From the NCBI GenBank assembly GCA_028583405.1, contig CM053247.1, positions 6,778,058 to 6,842,057 on the forward strand: a stretch of 64,000 bases of DNA, written 5' to 3'. The first letter of the stretch is position 1. The number at the start of each line of letters is the position of its first letter. Of this stretch, positions 1 through 9,720 are shown one piece after another. This DNA is from Pogonophryne albipinna (Eukaryota > Chordata > Actinopteri > Perciformes > Artedidraconidae). Both the position numbers and the translations under genes were made by a program. Below the pieces are notes generated by a model. The model saw nothing but the letters and a program-made list of their open reading frames with translations, was not told the DNA's origin and did not search any database.

Positions 1-262
1 ATAATAAAAGCTGTGACATTCATGCCGGCATGGCAGAATGTGGGGGATTTAAAAATCTAGTTAAAGGCTATTCTAAAAAGAAGCGTTTTTAGGCCTTTTT
101 TGAAAGCCTCCACAGTCTGTGGTGTCCTCAGCTGGTTTGGGAGGGCATTCCACGGTCTCGGAGCAGCGGAGCAGAAGGCTCGGTCTCCCATGGTCTTCAG
201 TTTTGTCCTTGGTGGGATGAGGAGGTTTGCCTTTACTGAACGTAGGTTCCTCTGGAAGGGTT
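1..262. repeat. LINE 3'-region-like fragment
   Basis: This stretch has the layout of the conserved 3' portion common to teleost L2-like LINEs. It includes a block on trimming a gene-like segment ending in 'gagggcattccacggtctcg' and 'aaggctcggtctcccatggt'. A related arrangement appears at 12820-13020. No open frame is intact. The class is inferred from similarity of layout, not from a search. Confidence 0.4.
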
Positions 263-850
263 GATATTATACATATGTATTATACTCTTATAAGATGTAT
301 GTAGATAGTATAAGAAATGTGCAGAATACGACAGTTTAATGGTGGAGGTATACACACATATTGATAGTTGTCTTGTAATGCGCTGTTGAGGAACCTGTGA
401 CCCAAGTGTGACGACCCCTCCACACCACGTGGGGTGCCGTCTGGTTGTGGGTGTGCTTTGTGGGTGTTCACAGGTTCATGGCTGATGAGTCGCACCTGTG
501 GGAGGATACCTGCCTGATGAGCTGCACCTGGAAAGGAAAAGGATATAGGAGGAGCCCAGCCGTTATGTCGCTCTGTCTCCTCTGGGCACTTTTCCTGTGC
601 CAGCGTCAGGGACCTGTTGCTGGTTCCTCTTGTTTGTTTGTTTTGAATAAATGAACATTATATCATACCCCTCGTCTCGCCTCCCCCGCTTTATGTTCAT
701 TGCATAACTACACCGTAGTTGTGTATACTGTATGATATGTCAATAAACCTTAGAAAATCTTGAAAGGGATGTGCAAAATAGTCATTATATACAGTCTTTA
801 ATTAACTATTAGTAGAGAATAACGAGTAATGAATATACTTTATAGGGATC
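263..850. repeat. Dispersed repeat, inverted copy of 15545-16250
   Basis: Positions 263-407 and 695-850 read as the reverse complement of 16105-16250 and of 15545-15626 plus 16025-16105. Shared landmarks are the 'acagtttaatg' / 'cattaaactgt' block and the 'taactattagtagagaata' block. Each copy carries a different insertion (408-694 here, 15634-16024 there), so each gives the empty site of the other. Confidence 0.7.
408..694 (+). mobile_element. LTR-like insertion (candidate solo LTR)
   Basis: About 287 bp absent from the paralogous repeat copy near 16100. It begins close to 'tgacgacccctcc', has a TATA-like 'ggatatagg' near 540 and an AATAAA near 645 in the same direction, as expected of an LTR. 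The flanking duplication is imperfect (AGTG against TATG), so the exact ends are uncertain within a few bases. Confidence 0.45.
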
Positions 851-859
851 CTATTAATA

Positions 860-1420
860 TCTAATAATAAAATAATAAAATTAAATAACGTGCTTTAACC
901 ACCAGGTGTCCCTTTCTATCAGCTGTGCACCTTTATGGTGTAAATACAGCCTATCTACCAATTGGATCAAATATAAAAGTCAGCCGAATTAGTGTTGATA
1001 CTGCAAGGAGACGTATTGTGTGAAAATAAATGTAAGATGTTGTTTAATTGCTTGTCAATTTTATGATCCACGTCACGTTTTCAGTTTTGGTGGCAGTTCT
1101 TCATGTTTGTCGAGAAGTCTTCTCATCAGGGCTCTATAAATAGAGAACTAAGGCAGATATGTAATATTTAATGCAACCGAACCGTGTATTACAATGCCGT
1201 TATGTGATGACTTTCAAAGAGAAAAGCAAGAACACTCGGAATTAAGTATTATTTTTATTTTATTTTTTCGGATTTCACATCGCATAAACACCAAATCCCA
1301 GCGTGCATTGCGGCTAAACCATCCAATCATCGAGCTGAGGATCTTGCCTACGTCTGTTTCCGGTTTCGTTTATGACGGATGTATTTTGTTATACAGACAT
1401 TCCTTCACATTTTTGTGAGG
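860..1420. repeat. Dispersed repeat family, copy 1
   Basis: The segment with 'agtgttgatactgcaaggag' and the segment with 'gtgcattgcggctaaa' followed by 'cgtctgtttccgg' recur in the same order at 53030-53420, and partly at 18480-18905. No coding potential is apparent. The class is unknown; the copies look like pieces of one non-autonomous element. Confidence 0.6.
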
Positions 1421-2640
1421 CCTTCTAACATGTTTTTAAATATAACTGCGGTTGTAGTTCAAGAGTTTGTAAATTAACATGAACCGAAGCTGTTGCCTGG
1501 CAACGCAATCGCACAACGTCACGTCCGTTAATTCCACATCCACACGCATGGATTAACATCGATTTAATACATTAATGTAGCCTTTGTTTCTGCTAAAACA
1601 GGTGTCGACCAGCTGGGGCAACAAGAAAATCAGCGTAATCGAGTGTGACTATTAAAAAATAAATCATTATTATATTAATATTGACAATAACAACCGACCG
1701 TCGGGGTAGAGTTTGCTTGGCATTTCCGGTTATATCTCCACTGGTTAACATGGGTTAACAATACCGTGTAACTGTCACGTTTGAAGGGACGAAATCGTGA
1801 CATCTTCACGTCTCCCAGCATGGTAAATCGTCACATGTTCACGTCTTGCCGTGATACCGGGTTGGCTGCAGCACCTCTTTTCACCCTCTGTCTGAAACCA
1901 GAGCCCAGTCTGCTCTGATTGGTTGGCTGGCCGACGTTGTTGTGATTGGCCGACCGCTTAGAGATGTGTTGGAGCAATAGCCATTAGAGTGGTGCAGTGG
2001 TGAGGTTTTTTTGAAGGCCGACCCGGAAGTTGCCAATGGGTCCGTCAATGAAATCCAATGTGATTTCCCCATTGGATTTCGGTATGTTGTGGAAAATAAG
2101 CTCCGTGACCAAGAAACATTTAATGTATGATACTTACGCATTTTGATCAGGAGGATAAACTCCACATATAAACTAAACTTTGGGATTTTCGAAGCATAAA
2201 TGCAATCACAAGAAGTGAAAAAAAACATTTTAACATACAAACATAAGCGTTTTTTATGACACATAGAAGCTTTCACGATTGGGGTAATTACTTGAGTATT
2301 TTATGCTGTGGAACAAAAGGTGAAAATATTGTAAGCATGTAACCACAGACCTTGTTTAACAATTGACTTTGTGACGAAGTAACCGGAAGTCGTAACATTT
2401 ATTTTCTGGGTTTTAGGACTCATGTTAAAATGGTATAACTATGTTAGTGAAATAAACAAAGGAGTTCAATGGAGGCATTTCAGGCAGAGGGAAGAAACTT
2501 TGGGATTTTTTAGCCTTTGCAGAGCATTTACATGCACAAAAACCTATAGAACACACTACGGGAAAGGGAAAACCCCAAAAGCACAATAGGGCATTTTAAA
2601 GACAACATCCACCAATTTCCAGTTTTAATCATTTGTTTTT
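1421..2640. repeat. Mostly unassigned; 1862-1930 matches 58950-59020 inverted
   Basis: The block at 1862-1930, containing 'ccctctgtctgaaaccagag', is the reverse complement of 58950-59020, so it is a dispersed repeat. The remainder (1421-1860 and 2100-2640) is AT-rich and no gene or repeat boundary could be assigned. Confidence 0.45.
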
Positions 2641-3025
2641 ATTAAAGGTCCCATGTCATGCTTTTCCAGTTATTACCCGTCCCCTTGTGTGTTATGAAGG
2701 TTTTTATGCATGTAAACGGTGTGCAGAGTCAAAACCCTCAAAGTACACCCTGAAGCGAGTAAAACTCTAACACAGAAAATACCTCCCCAAAACGCCTCGT
2801 TGAAGATACGTCATTGGCCATTGTTTACTTCTTGGGTATTGTGACGTAGGAATGGCCAGTAGCCGCGCCCAGAGCTATGACGCGATACGGTCATGCGTTG
2901 CCCGGAACCAAATGGACCAATCCGTGGAGCCGTTACGTTACGTCATGGGTGGACTGGCCATTGGGAATACCGGGAGTTTCCCCGGTGGGCCGGTGCTTTG
3001 TGTGGGCCGGAGGACCAAAAAAAAA

Positions 3026-3058
3026 AAAGAAGAAGTTTATTAAAAAAAAAAAAAAAAA
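3026..3058. repeat. A-rich simple tract
   Basis: A poly(A)-rich run interrupted by GAAGAAG inside the left part of the 2945 hAT element. It generates spurious lysine-rich frames and is not coding. Confidence 0.85.
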
Positions 3059-3118
3059 TCCTACCGGCCCACATTTGTAAGTGTTCCGGCCCAGCCCAGC
3101 CCAGTGGGGTGTGGCCAG

Positions 3119-3282
3119 GGTTGGGTTGTAACGGAATACATGTAACGGTGTTACGTAATCAGAATACAAAAATCAAGTAACTGTATTCAGCTCGCGTTAC
3201 ATTTGAAAAACGAGTAATCTGATTACAGTTACTTTCGTAAACCTGAAGTGAATACATTTTGGATTACTTATTGGAATTATTG
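3119..3282. repeat. Terminal fragment of a 'TTGGG..GTAACG' type transposon
   Basis: The sequence starts with CAGGGTTGGGTTGTAACGG and continues with repeated GTAAC/GTTAC steps, the pattern also seen at 35238 and 47310-47371. Only one end is present here; the opposite end was not found. Confidence 0.4.
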
Positions 3283-3539
3283 GTGGAAAGTAGGGGTGTA
3301 ACGGTATCCGTATTCGTCCCGTACCGTCACGGTTCGGACGTCACGGTTCGGCACATGCAGTCACACGGCGAATAAGCCTGTTTTTACGAGTGGGAAAAAA
3401 GTCTGTCACTCAGGGCAGTATTACACTATATATAATCCAGGGGGCGGTATTGCGCCTAAAAGCCAGCCGCCCGTAAATAACAAATGAAGAACAAGAACAA
3501 AACACAACAAAACGAACACACAATACATGAAGAAGAACT

Positions 3540-3819
3540 GGGGTTACGTATTGTAACCCAGCTTCTATGAGTATAGGCGCAGCCCTCTAAGGCTATCGCT
3601 ATTGGGTTAATCCCACTGCACGTGTGCAGCACTGACAGATTTATTCCACGCCCACCTACGACGTGGGCCCCACCTCCAGGCTCACTTCCGTATAAATAGG
3701 AAGTAGGCCTTACAATCCACTCCAACAGCTTTTCTTCAGCTATTCGCGGAACCAGTGGGGCCCGAACCTTTGAGGGCTGCGCCTATACTCATAGAAGCTG
3801 GGTTACAATACGTAACCCC
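3540..3819. repeat. 47-bp inverted pair at left DIRS end (internal complementary-type region)
   Basis: Positions 3540-3586 and 3773-3819 are perfect reverse complements, both containing 'acgtattgtaaccca' or its inverse, around a loop of about 186 bp holding the left terminal repeat. DIRS elements use internal complementary regions to rejoin the termini during circle formation; this pair may be that region or a rearranged remnant. Confidence 0.7.
3588..3741. repeat. DIRS left inverted terminal repeat
   Basis: Reverse complement of about 8808-8960. Shared landmarks are 'gcactgacagatttattcca', 'acgacgtgggccccacctcc' and 'ccgtataaataggaagtagg'. The TATAAAT box inside the repeat may be promoter material. 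Confidence 0.85.
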
Positions 3820-4200
3820 AGTTCTATATCGTATAAGGCTTCGCCCTCTAAGGATATCGCTATTGGGTTAAGGGCGAAGCAGGATGTAGTCTACACCCCA
3901 CTGGTTCCGTCCGTTACCAGAAGCACAAAACCACACCTACTCAGTTAATAACCCATGTCCATTTCGCCGTGCGAAAATGGAGCATCACCTTCCCTGGAAA
4001 TATAGCATTTTTTTTCCCCCAACAATGAATATTTCTCCATCAGGGAATGAAGGTAGGCTTACTCGGGCTACCTGTCGTTTCTAAAAGTAGAGATCGAGTC
4101 CCACTTATTAGGAACGATCAAGAGAGGGGAACAAAAGGCCGCTCTCTAAGTGCCGACAGGCAGGAGAGAGGACATGCCTTTGAAAACCCCACGATCCTAC

Positions 4201-5659
4201 TCATTCTGGCAGACTATTCAGTACTGAGTGTGTCAGAGATGACTGGGAGACATCCCTCCAATAAAAACGAATGAAAGAACAGGGTGAAGACCAAGATGCA
4301 GCAATGCAAATGTCTTCCACTGTCATTCCCCCGTGCAACGCCGTAGAAGTTGATATTCTCCTGGTGCTGTGCGCTTTAATGTTTTCCGGGGGCTCCAACC
4401 CCGAGGAAACATACGCTTGACCTAAACGAGCTTGTGATCACCTTTGGCATAAAAACCGGGTTCGGGCGCAACACCGCTGAGCTGCCATCTCCTTGGATCT
4501 GGAGACATGACGGAGCCACCGAGAGAGCAGACAAGTCACTCACCCTTTTAGCTGATGTCAGCGCCAAGAGCAGAGCCACCTTGGCTGACAGAAACTTCAG
4601 GGGAACCTGCTCCAATGGTTCAAAAGGGGCTTTGCTTAGTGCTCGCAGCACTACAGCCAAATCCCATTGAGGCGCTAAAGCGCGTGATACTGGTCTGAGT
4701 CTCTGTACTCCTCGCAGGAAACGTTTTGTCAGAGGGTGACTAAACACCGTGCTGATCCCAAAACCTCCATGGCACGAAGAAATGGCAGCCGCATATGTTT
4801 TTATTGTGCTATAGGCCAAGTTCCTGTCCAGCAACCGCTGGAGGAATGACAGCATGTGAGGCAGGGGACACGCCACGGGGTCCATGCCTTTCCCTACACA
4901 CCAACGCTGGAACGCTGTCCATTTGGCTGTGTAAGATGCCCTGGTGGACGCGGCTCTAGATCCCTGAATGGTATTCATAACATCTTGAGAGAGGCCGAGC
5001 CCCTCTAAGTGTTCCCGTTCAGGGGCCATGCCCACAAACGTTGGCCTAACACTGGGTGACCGCTGATTGCTCCCTCCGCCTGGGAGAGAGCATCCCCCCG
5101 CCACGGAATTTCCCACGGTCTCCCCGACCGCATCCGCTGTATGCAGGGAAACCAGGACGCTCCTGTGCGCTCCGGGGCTATTAAGACCGCTATCTGTCGC
5201 TCTTCCTGCACTCGGTCCAGGAACCGAGGGATCAGAGGGACTGGTGGGAAAGCGTACAGTAACCCCCTGGGCCAAGGTCTGTGTGCTAATGCGTCTACCC
5301 CCAGAGGGGGGTGATCCTCCAGCATCTGCACTGATCGTACACCTCCCTGACGATTTACGTAGGCTGCCGCCGTTTTGTTGTCTGTTCGAATCAACACATG
5401 ATGATTCCACAGCAACGGGGCGAAGTGCTGGATTACTCTCCATATGGCGAGTAATTCCAGCGTGTTTATATGGAGGGACATGTGAGGCGGCCACTGTCCC
5501 CCCACTGCCTGCGACATGCATGTTCCCCCCCACCCTGAGAGCGATGCGTCCGTAAACACCGATGTGTGTGACGTCACTCTGCCGAGGGGAACCCCCACTG
5601 ACAGGACGTGGGGATTTTTCCAGTAGGTCAGATCCAAACCTACGGATAGAGGAATGCAC
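4201..5659 (-). pseudogene. DIRS tyrosine recombinase, interrupted by internal deletion
   Basis: The 427-residue frame (5659-4376) has a Ser/Gly-rich lead and then, from about residue 220, a recombinase core: a helical SAM-like DNA-binding segment (AASTRASYTAKWTAFQRWCV) and the first catalytic arginine in LTSAKRVSDLSAL. This frame then runs into a shortened tail. The last catalytic block is in another frame (4398-4201) with AHSTRR (the HxxR pair) and FIRFYW (the nucleophile tyrosine). Comparison with the second copy (34375-34830) shows that the stretch between the arginine block and the HxxR block is missing. The protein would join cDNA circles to genomic targets without a TSD. This copy is probably inactive. 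Confidence 0.85.
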
Positions 5660-6894
5660 ACCCTGCGTCTCCTCTGACGCACTGTGTCAATGCGCAGGCG
5701 AATAAACCACCTCTGACGTCTCCTCATGTAAAGGAGACCCAGGGGAATCACCACGTGACCAGCTGACATCATGCCCCACAGCTGCATCACGGTACGGGCT
5801 GTCACCACCCTGCCGGGTGTGACGTGCCTGAGGAGAGCTGTCAAATTCTCCACTCTCCGCCGTGAGAGTCGTGCTCTCATGCGGGCTGAGTTGAATTCCA
5901 TTCCCAGATACGTGATGATCTGGGTAGGAAGAGGACAGCTCTTCTCCCAATTGATTATGAAACCCAGGCTTGACAGGTGAGATACGAGTTGTACCGTCTG
6001 TAAAGCAGCTTCCTCTCTGGAGCGAGCCAGCAACAGCAGGTCGTCCAGATAAAATAACACTCTCATCCCTCCTCTGCGTAGCGGCTCCAGTGCCGTCTCC
6101 ACACACTTCGAAAAAGTGCGTGGAGCCAGGGAATATCCGAACGGCAGCCGGTTGAACTGGCACGCTGTTCCCTGGAATGAAAAGCGCAGGAATTTCCTGT
6201 GTTTTGGGATGATGGTTATGTGGAAGTAAGCATCTTTTAGGTCTATGGAGGTGCACCAGTCCCCTTGGCGCACACACTCCATTACCTGTTTGATTGTCAG
6301 CATGTGAAACGGCCTTTTTCGTATCACTCTGTTGAATGCTGACAGATCTAGGATGGGTCTCATCCCCCCGGTCTTTTTTGGGATAAGAAAATAACGGGAG
6401 TGAAACCCTTGATTTTCTTCCCCTTGAGGAACCCTGGAAATTGCTCTCTTTAACAGGAGTTCCCGCAGCTCTGGCTGGAGCGCAAGACACTGTTCTTGGG
6501 ATGACAGAAGTGTTTCCTGAATCCCTTTGAACTGCGGGGGGGGGGTAAGGCAAATTGCAGAGAGTACCCTCTGCTGATCAGCCTGCTCATCCATCCGTCC
6601 ATTAAACATAGCCGCCTCCACTCTGAGCACTGCTCTGAGAGCGGGCGTACCTGTTTTTGTTGTGCTGTGGTAGTCATGGTGACAAGCCATGCCAGAGCCC
6701 TTGCCGCCGTTGCTTGTGAAACAACCCAAGGGGGGCCCCGCCCTAAAGGGCTGCGCAGGGGTCTCCACACGCTGCATCACACACCGACTCTCATCCTGTC
6801 TCTGTTTATCATAAACAGGACCCTGAGGCGCGTTTCCGCTCCCACTCATGCGTAACAGCCGCGCTAGGCTTAATACGACTGTGTGTAGGCACAA
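5005..6894 (-). CDS. DIRS reverse transcriptase / RNase H / methyltransferase-like polyprotein
   Basis: A 629-residue open frame. The RT fingers (FLIPKKTGGMRPILDLSAFN, near residue 170) and the palm (IDLKDAYFHI) lead to the catalytic FYLDD box at about residue 282. RNase H follows from about 445 with FTDASLSGWGG, the LELLAIW glutamate and the IRTDNKTAAAYVN aspartate. The last 90 residues contain DALAHRPWPRGLLYAFPP, typical of the DIRS DAM-methyltransferase-like tail, although the domain looks shortened. The enzyme copies element RNA to DNA in virus-like particles. The true start is uncertain: the first ATG was used, but coding may continue upstream into 6895-7246. The 3' end overlaps the recombinase frame, as usual in this group. 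Confidence 0.9.
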   Translation of the reverse strand: MCLHTVVLSLARLLRMSGSGNAPQGPVYDKQRQDESRCVMQRVETPAQPFRAGPPLGCFTSNGGKGSGMACHHDYHSTTKTGTPALRAVLRVEAAMFNGRMDEQADQQRVLSAICLTPPPQFKGIQETLLSSQEQCLALQPELRELLLKRAISRVPQGEENQGFHSRYFLIPKKTGGMRPILDLSAFNRVIRKRPFHMLTIKQVMECVRQGDWCTSIDLKDAYFHITIIPKHRKFLRFSFQGTACQFNRLPFGYSLAPRTFSKCVETALEPLRRGGMRVLFYLDDLLLLARSREEAALQTVQLVSHLSSLGFIINWEKSCPLPTQIITYLGMEFNSARMRARLSRRRVENLTALLRHVTPGRVVTARTVMQLWGMMSAGHVVIPLGLLYMRRRQRWFIRLRIDTVRQRRRRVCIPLSVGLDLTYWKNPHVLSVGVPLGRVTSHTSVFTDASLSGWGGTCMSQAVGGQWPPHMSLHINTLELLAIWRVIQHFAPLLWNHHVLIRTDNKTAAAYVNRQGGVRSVQMLEDHPPLGVDALAHRPWPRGLLYAFPPVPLIPRFLDRVQEERQIAVLIAPERTGASWFPCIQRMRSGRPWEIPWRGDALSQAEGAISGHPVLGQRLWAWPLNGNT

Positions 6895-7246
6895 CTGATA
6901 CAGAGGAAAAACCGCGCTGCTTGCTACCCGAAAGGGTAGAAGCGGCCGATTTATATGTCAAGCCCTGTTGTCTTATAACCGACTGGTTAAATACAGCAGG
7001 CTTATACAGCGAGCCTCGCTGTTTGCTAACCGACAGATTAGACACAGCTGGCTCTAACGGCGAGGTCCTCTGTTTATTAGCCGACAGGTTAACAACAGAT
7101 GGTTTATACAACAAATCCTGCTGCCTTTTAATCAATAGATTACTGGCAGCCGGCCTGACTAGTGTGGGGGATACGTGAGACACAGTTGCTACAGACACAC
7201 TGCTGAGATTTGAATCATTTTTATTAACAATCCTCTCTTCCCACAT
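6809..7246 (-). CDS. DIRS frame with five 17-residue tandem repeats
   Basis: A 145-residue frame that overlaps the end of the gag-like ORF and the start of the RT ORF in a different phase. Residues 32-116 are five consecutive 17-residue units (starting PAASNLLIKRQQ, PSVVNLSANKQR, PAVSNLSVSKQR, PAVFNQSVIRQQ, SAASTLSGSKQR). The DNA is therefore a 51-bp minisatellite at about 7153-6899. It could be a linker upstream of RT or an accident of the minisatellite. I recognise no family. Confidence 0.5.
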   Translation of the reverse strand: MWEERIVNKNDSNLSSVSVATVSHVSPTLVRPAASNLLIKRQQDLLYKPSVVNLSANKQRTSPLEPAVSNLSVSKQRGSLYKPAVFNQSVIRQQGLTYKSAASTLSGSKQRGFSSVSVVPTHSRIKPSAAVTHEWERKRASGSCL

Positions 7247-8675
7247 AACCCCCCCAAAGAGTCATCTTCGGTTCTGCTTCCTCGGAGGTTCTCTCGAAGG
7301 AGCAGACCAGGAGCGGGGGTTCTTCCTTCCCCTCCGACTCACCGCCTGCAGATCCTGTCTCTGCGGCTGAGGAGCGGAGACCTGGGATGGAGCCCCTGCA
7401 GCTGCCCAAGGGCACTGACGCCGTTGTTGCTCTCGCCGCTGTCCGCGCTGCCCCCGTTGAGACTGGGTGCTGTCGTTGCTGCCGCTGCTGTTGCTGAGGA
7501 CGCTTATCCTGAAGCCAGCTAGCGTGACGCCTTATGTCGTCTGCCTGCTCTGCCGCAGACTTCATAGTCTCCACCATGGTGTGGAACTGTGGTCCAAATA
7601 GTCCGTCCGGACTGATTGGAGCCTCCAGCAAATCCTTTCCTGCACCCTCCATTATGTTCCCCTGCTGTAGCCAGAGGTACCGATGGATCTGTGTCGCCCA
7701 CGCCGCAATCCGCGCCTGCGAGACTGCGACTGCTGCGCACAGTGTGAGTGCAGTACTGGCCGCCTTACCTATCTCCTCAGCCTCCACTGAGGACATAGTC
7801 TTTGACTGCTCGGATATTTCCACCATGGAGTTTGACAGCAACGCTATATTGTTTGCCGCCGCTGACGCCTGAAATGCACACTGGTGCATTCGGTCCGTCT
7901 GTCGGGAGACAAACCGATCTTTGGCGGCGGCCAGCAAGGGTTGCCGTCCGGTAACCGTGCTGGCCTGCCTAGCCCCAAAGAACGCCGTGAGGTTCGGCTC
8001 TAGAGGAGGCACGGACGGGAAACCCACGTCCGTGAATCCCTCCACTCTCGTGAGGGGCACGTACGTCCCTATTGGAGCCTTCATTGCTCCAGGGTCCTCC
8101 GCCGCCCCCTCCTGGTACTTCCTTATGGCCGGGAAGCGTGGCCAGACCGGGTCACTCCTTACCCTGTGTACTCGGGAGAACACCCCGGACATATCATCCG
8201 GAGGCGAGCTCTGAGCTAGGGGAACGGGGAGATTTCTCCAGGCGGCCGCCTTGGATATAATCTCCAGAAGTTCCAGGAGTATCCCGCCAATCGACGGTAA
8301 CGCCGAGATGGCGGAGATAGGGATCACGGGATCATACACCGGACCTACACCGGGTCCCCTACCTGTCTCCTCCGTCCGGAGGGGAGAGATAATGGGGGAA
8401 TCACCCTGTGAACCCTGAATGGAGGGGGCGTAGTCGTCCGACTCGTGCCCGCCATTCGGATCCAGGAAATCAATGGCTTTGTCCCCGGAGTATTCCTCCT
8501 GGACGGTCCAATCGTCCTCGACCTCTGCCGCAGCGAGAGCGTCCGCTCTCTGCTGTCTGAGGGCCAGCGGGAGGCGGGCACAATGCGAGCATGATACCCC
8601 GGGAGTAAGAGCAGCGTTCGCATGCTCTATTCCCAGGCAGGACTCACGATGTAGCCCGTCCCGCACACGGGGCAA
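7224..8675 (-). CDS. DIRS gag-like protein
   Basis: A 483-residue frame at the 5' position of the DIRS element. The opening residues include HRESCLGIEHA and a CSHC pair, the remains of the small Cys/His knuckle that starts DIRS ORF1 proteins. A CPVCG-like stretch just upstream is in another phase, which suggests a frameshift near the true start. The acidic middle (residues about 50-130), the conserved-looking segment with VWPRFPAIRKYQEGAAEDP, and the Gln/Arg-rich tail (QQQQRQQRQ) suit a nucleic-acid-binding structural protein. It presumably packages element RNA. Assignment rests mainly on position plus the N-terminal motif. Confidence 0.75.
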   Translation of the reverse strand: MPRVRDGLHRESCLGIEHANAALTPGVSCSHCARLPLALRQQRADALAAAEVEDDWTVQEEYSGDKAIDFLDPNGGHESDDYAPSIQGSQGDSPIISPLRTEETGRGPGVGPVYDPVIPISAISALPSIGGILLELLEIISKAAAWRNLPVPLAQSSPPDDMSGVFSRVHRVRSDPVWPRFPAIRKYQEGAAEDPGAMKAPIGTYVPLTRVEGFTDVGFPSVPPLEPNLTAFFGARQASTVTGRQPLLAAAKDRFVSRQTDRMHQCAFQASAAANNIALLSNSMVEISEQSKTMSSVEAEEIGKAASTALTLCAAVAVSQARIAAWATQIHRYLWLQQGNIMEGAGKDLLEAPISPDGLFGPQFHTMVETMKSAAEQADDIRRHASWLQDKRPQQQQRQQRQHPVSTGAARTAARATTASVPLGSCRGSIPGLRSSAAETGSAGGESEGKEEPPLLVCSFERTSEEAEPKMTLWGGYVGREDC

Positions 8676-8807
8676 CTCCTAACGCCGCCTTGACTTTCCT
8701 GCCCAGTCTCTATACTAGAAAAACAAAGCTTTTTAGGTAGGAATCTTTGTTTTTCAGTGAGTAGCTCTTAAAATAACTTGTTTTTCCTGTCAATGCTTCG
8801 GCAACGG

Positions 8808-8960
8808 AGTGCTGAAGAAAAGTAGGAGTGGATTGTAAGGCCTACTTCCTATTTATACGGAAGTGAGCCTGGAGGTGGGGCCCACGTCGTAGGTGGGCGT
8901 GGAATAAATCTGTCAGTGCTGCACACGTGCAGTGGGATTAACCCAATAGCGATAGCCTTA
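8808..8960. repeat. DIRS right inverted terminal repeat
   Basis: Inverse partner of 3588-3741, with clear pairing from 'gtggattgtaaggcc' through 'ccaatagcgatagcc'. On the element's own strand it lies upstream of the gag-like frame and carries a TATAAAT-like box, so it probably holds the element promoter. Confidence 0.85.
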
Positions 8961-8984
8961 TACGATATAGAACAGTTAGTAGCT

Positions 8985-9318
8985 ATGGCGAGTTCACACA
9001 ACACACAGGAGCTAGAAGACCCACCTGCTTCTTTTAAATCAGGTGTGTGGGAACATTTCGGGTTCCCTGTGGACTACAACAATGATGGGGTGCGAGTTGT
9101 GGATCGGACGAGGACGGTGTGTCGGCGTTGTTCGACAGCGGTGCGGTATGCTGGTGGTAACACGTCAAACATGCTCAATCACATCCGAGTCAGTCTCAGT
9201 CCCCAGCGAGAGGGTTTTCTCGACGGCAGGTGACATAGTTACCGCCAACAGATCTGCCCTCACTACTGACAACGTAGACAAACTCATCTTTTTGAAGAAA
9301 AACTTGAAAATAGAGTAA
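8985..9318 (+). pseudogene. hAT transposase remnant: BED finger fused out of frame to dimerisation tail
   Basis: From ATG 8985, residues SGVWEHFGFPVDY and the Cys pair VCRRC followed by NMLNHIR form most of a BED-type zinc finger, the DNA-binding start of Ac/ZBED1-like hAT transposases. At about 9190 the frame changes, and the next frame reads PSERVFSTAGDI and DKLIFLKKNL, the conserved C-terminal hATC dimerisation motif. The catalytic middle of roughly 500 residues is absent and the last BED histidine is lost at the junction. The DIRS insertion ends about 12 bp upstream of the ATG. The element must have been non-autonomous. Confidence 0.88.
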
Positions 9319-9720
9319 AGCTTGAGTACCTTTATTTAGGCATAATGGCCTCACACACTCACAAGTTAATTACACATGTTAGACATTGCTCCTAAAGGTT
9401 CAGATTTTATTTTGTTTTATATTTATCATTGTATTTATTTTATATTTTGACATCAGGAGATGTTATACAGTTCTGTATTGCCTTTTATTGATTGTGATTG
9501 AAACATTTTCAAGACATTCGTTTTAGTTGTACAGCTTTTTTAACCTTTTTGTTTGACATCAGCCATTATAAATAATATGGCCATCTGAGTGTGTTAGTTA
9601 CTGTTTGTGGTTTGTTTTTAACTGTGTAATACAGTTAATGATTCCAAATGTTAGAGTTCCTTATTTTCATACCAAAACTTGCACTACTGTTAAAAAAAAA
9701 TGCATTTGGGACTTTTTTTT
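9319..9720. other. 3' untranslated part of the deleted hAT
   Basis: AT-rich sequence between the transposase tail and the right TIR of the 3291 element. No gene is seen. Confidence 0.6.

Larger units (their letters stand above)
3540..8973 (-). mobile_element. DIRS-type tyrosine-recombinase retrotransposon
   Basis: Read on the minus strand, the order is a gag-like ORF, RT/RNase H with a methyltransferase-like tail, then a tyrosine recombinase overlapping the RT frame. Long inverted terminal repeats (about 3588-3741 and 8808-8960) flank the coding part, and an additional 47-bp inverted pair lies at the left end. This architecture is diagnostic of DIRS elements, which integrate with a tyrosine recombinase and have neither LTRs nor a DDE integrase. 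No TSD is evident, as expected. The recombinase gene has lost its middle, so the copy looks defective. Confidence 0.9.

Noticed and set aside
5067..5555. 162-residue plus-strand frame in the DIRS element
   Set aside because: Antisense to the RT/RNase H and recombinase frames; no domain, and the opposite strand has clear motifs.
7534..8260. Plus-strand frames of 62-112 residues opposite the DIRS gag
   Set aside because: Shadows of the gag frame with no family resemblance.
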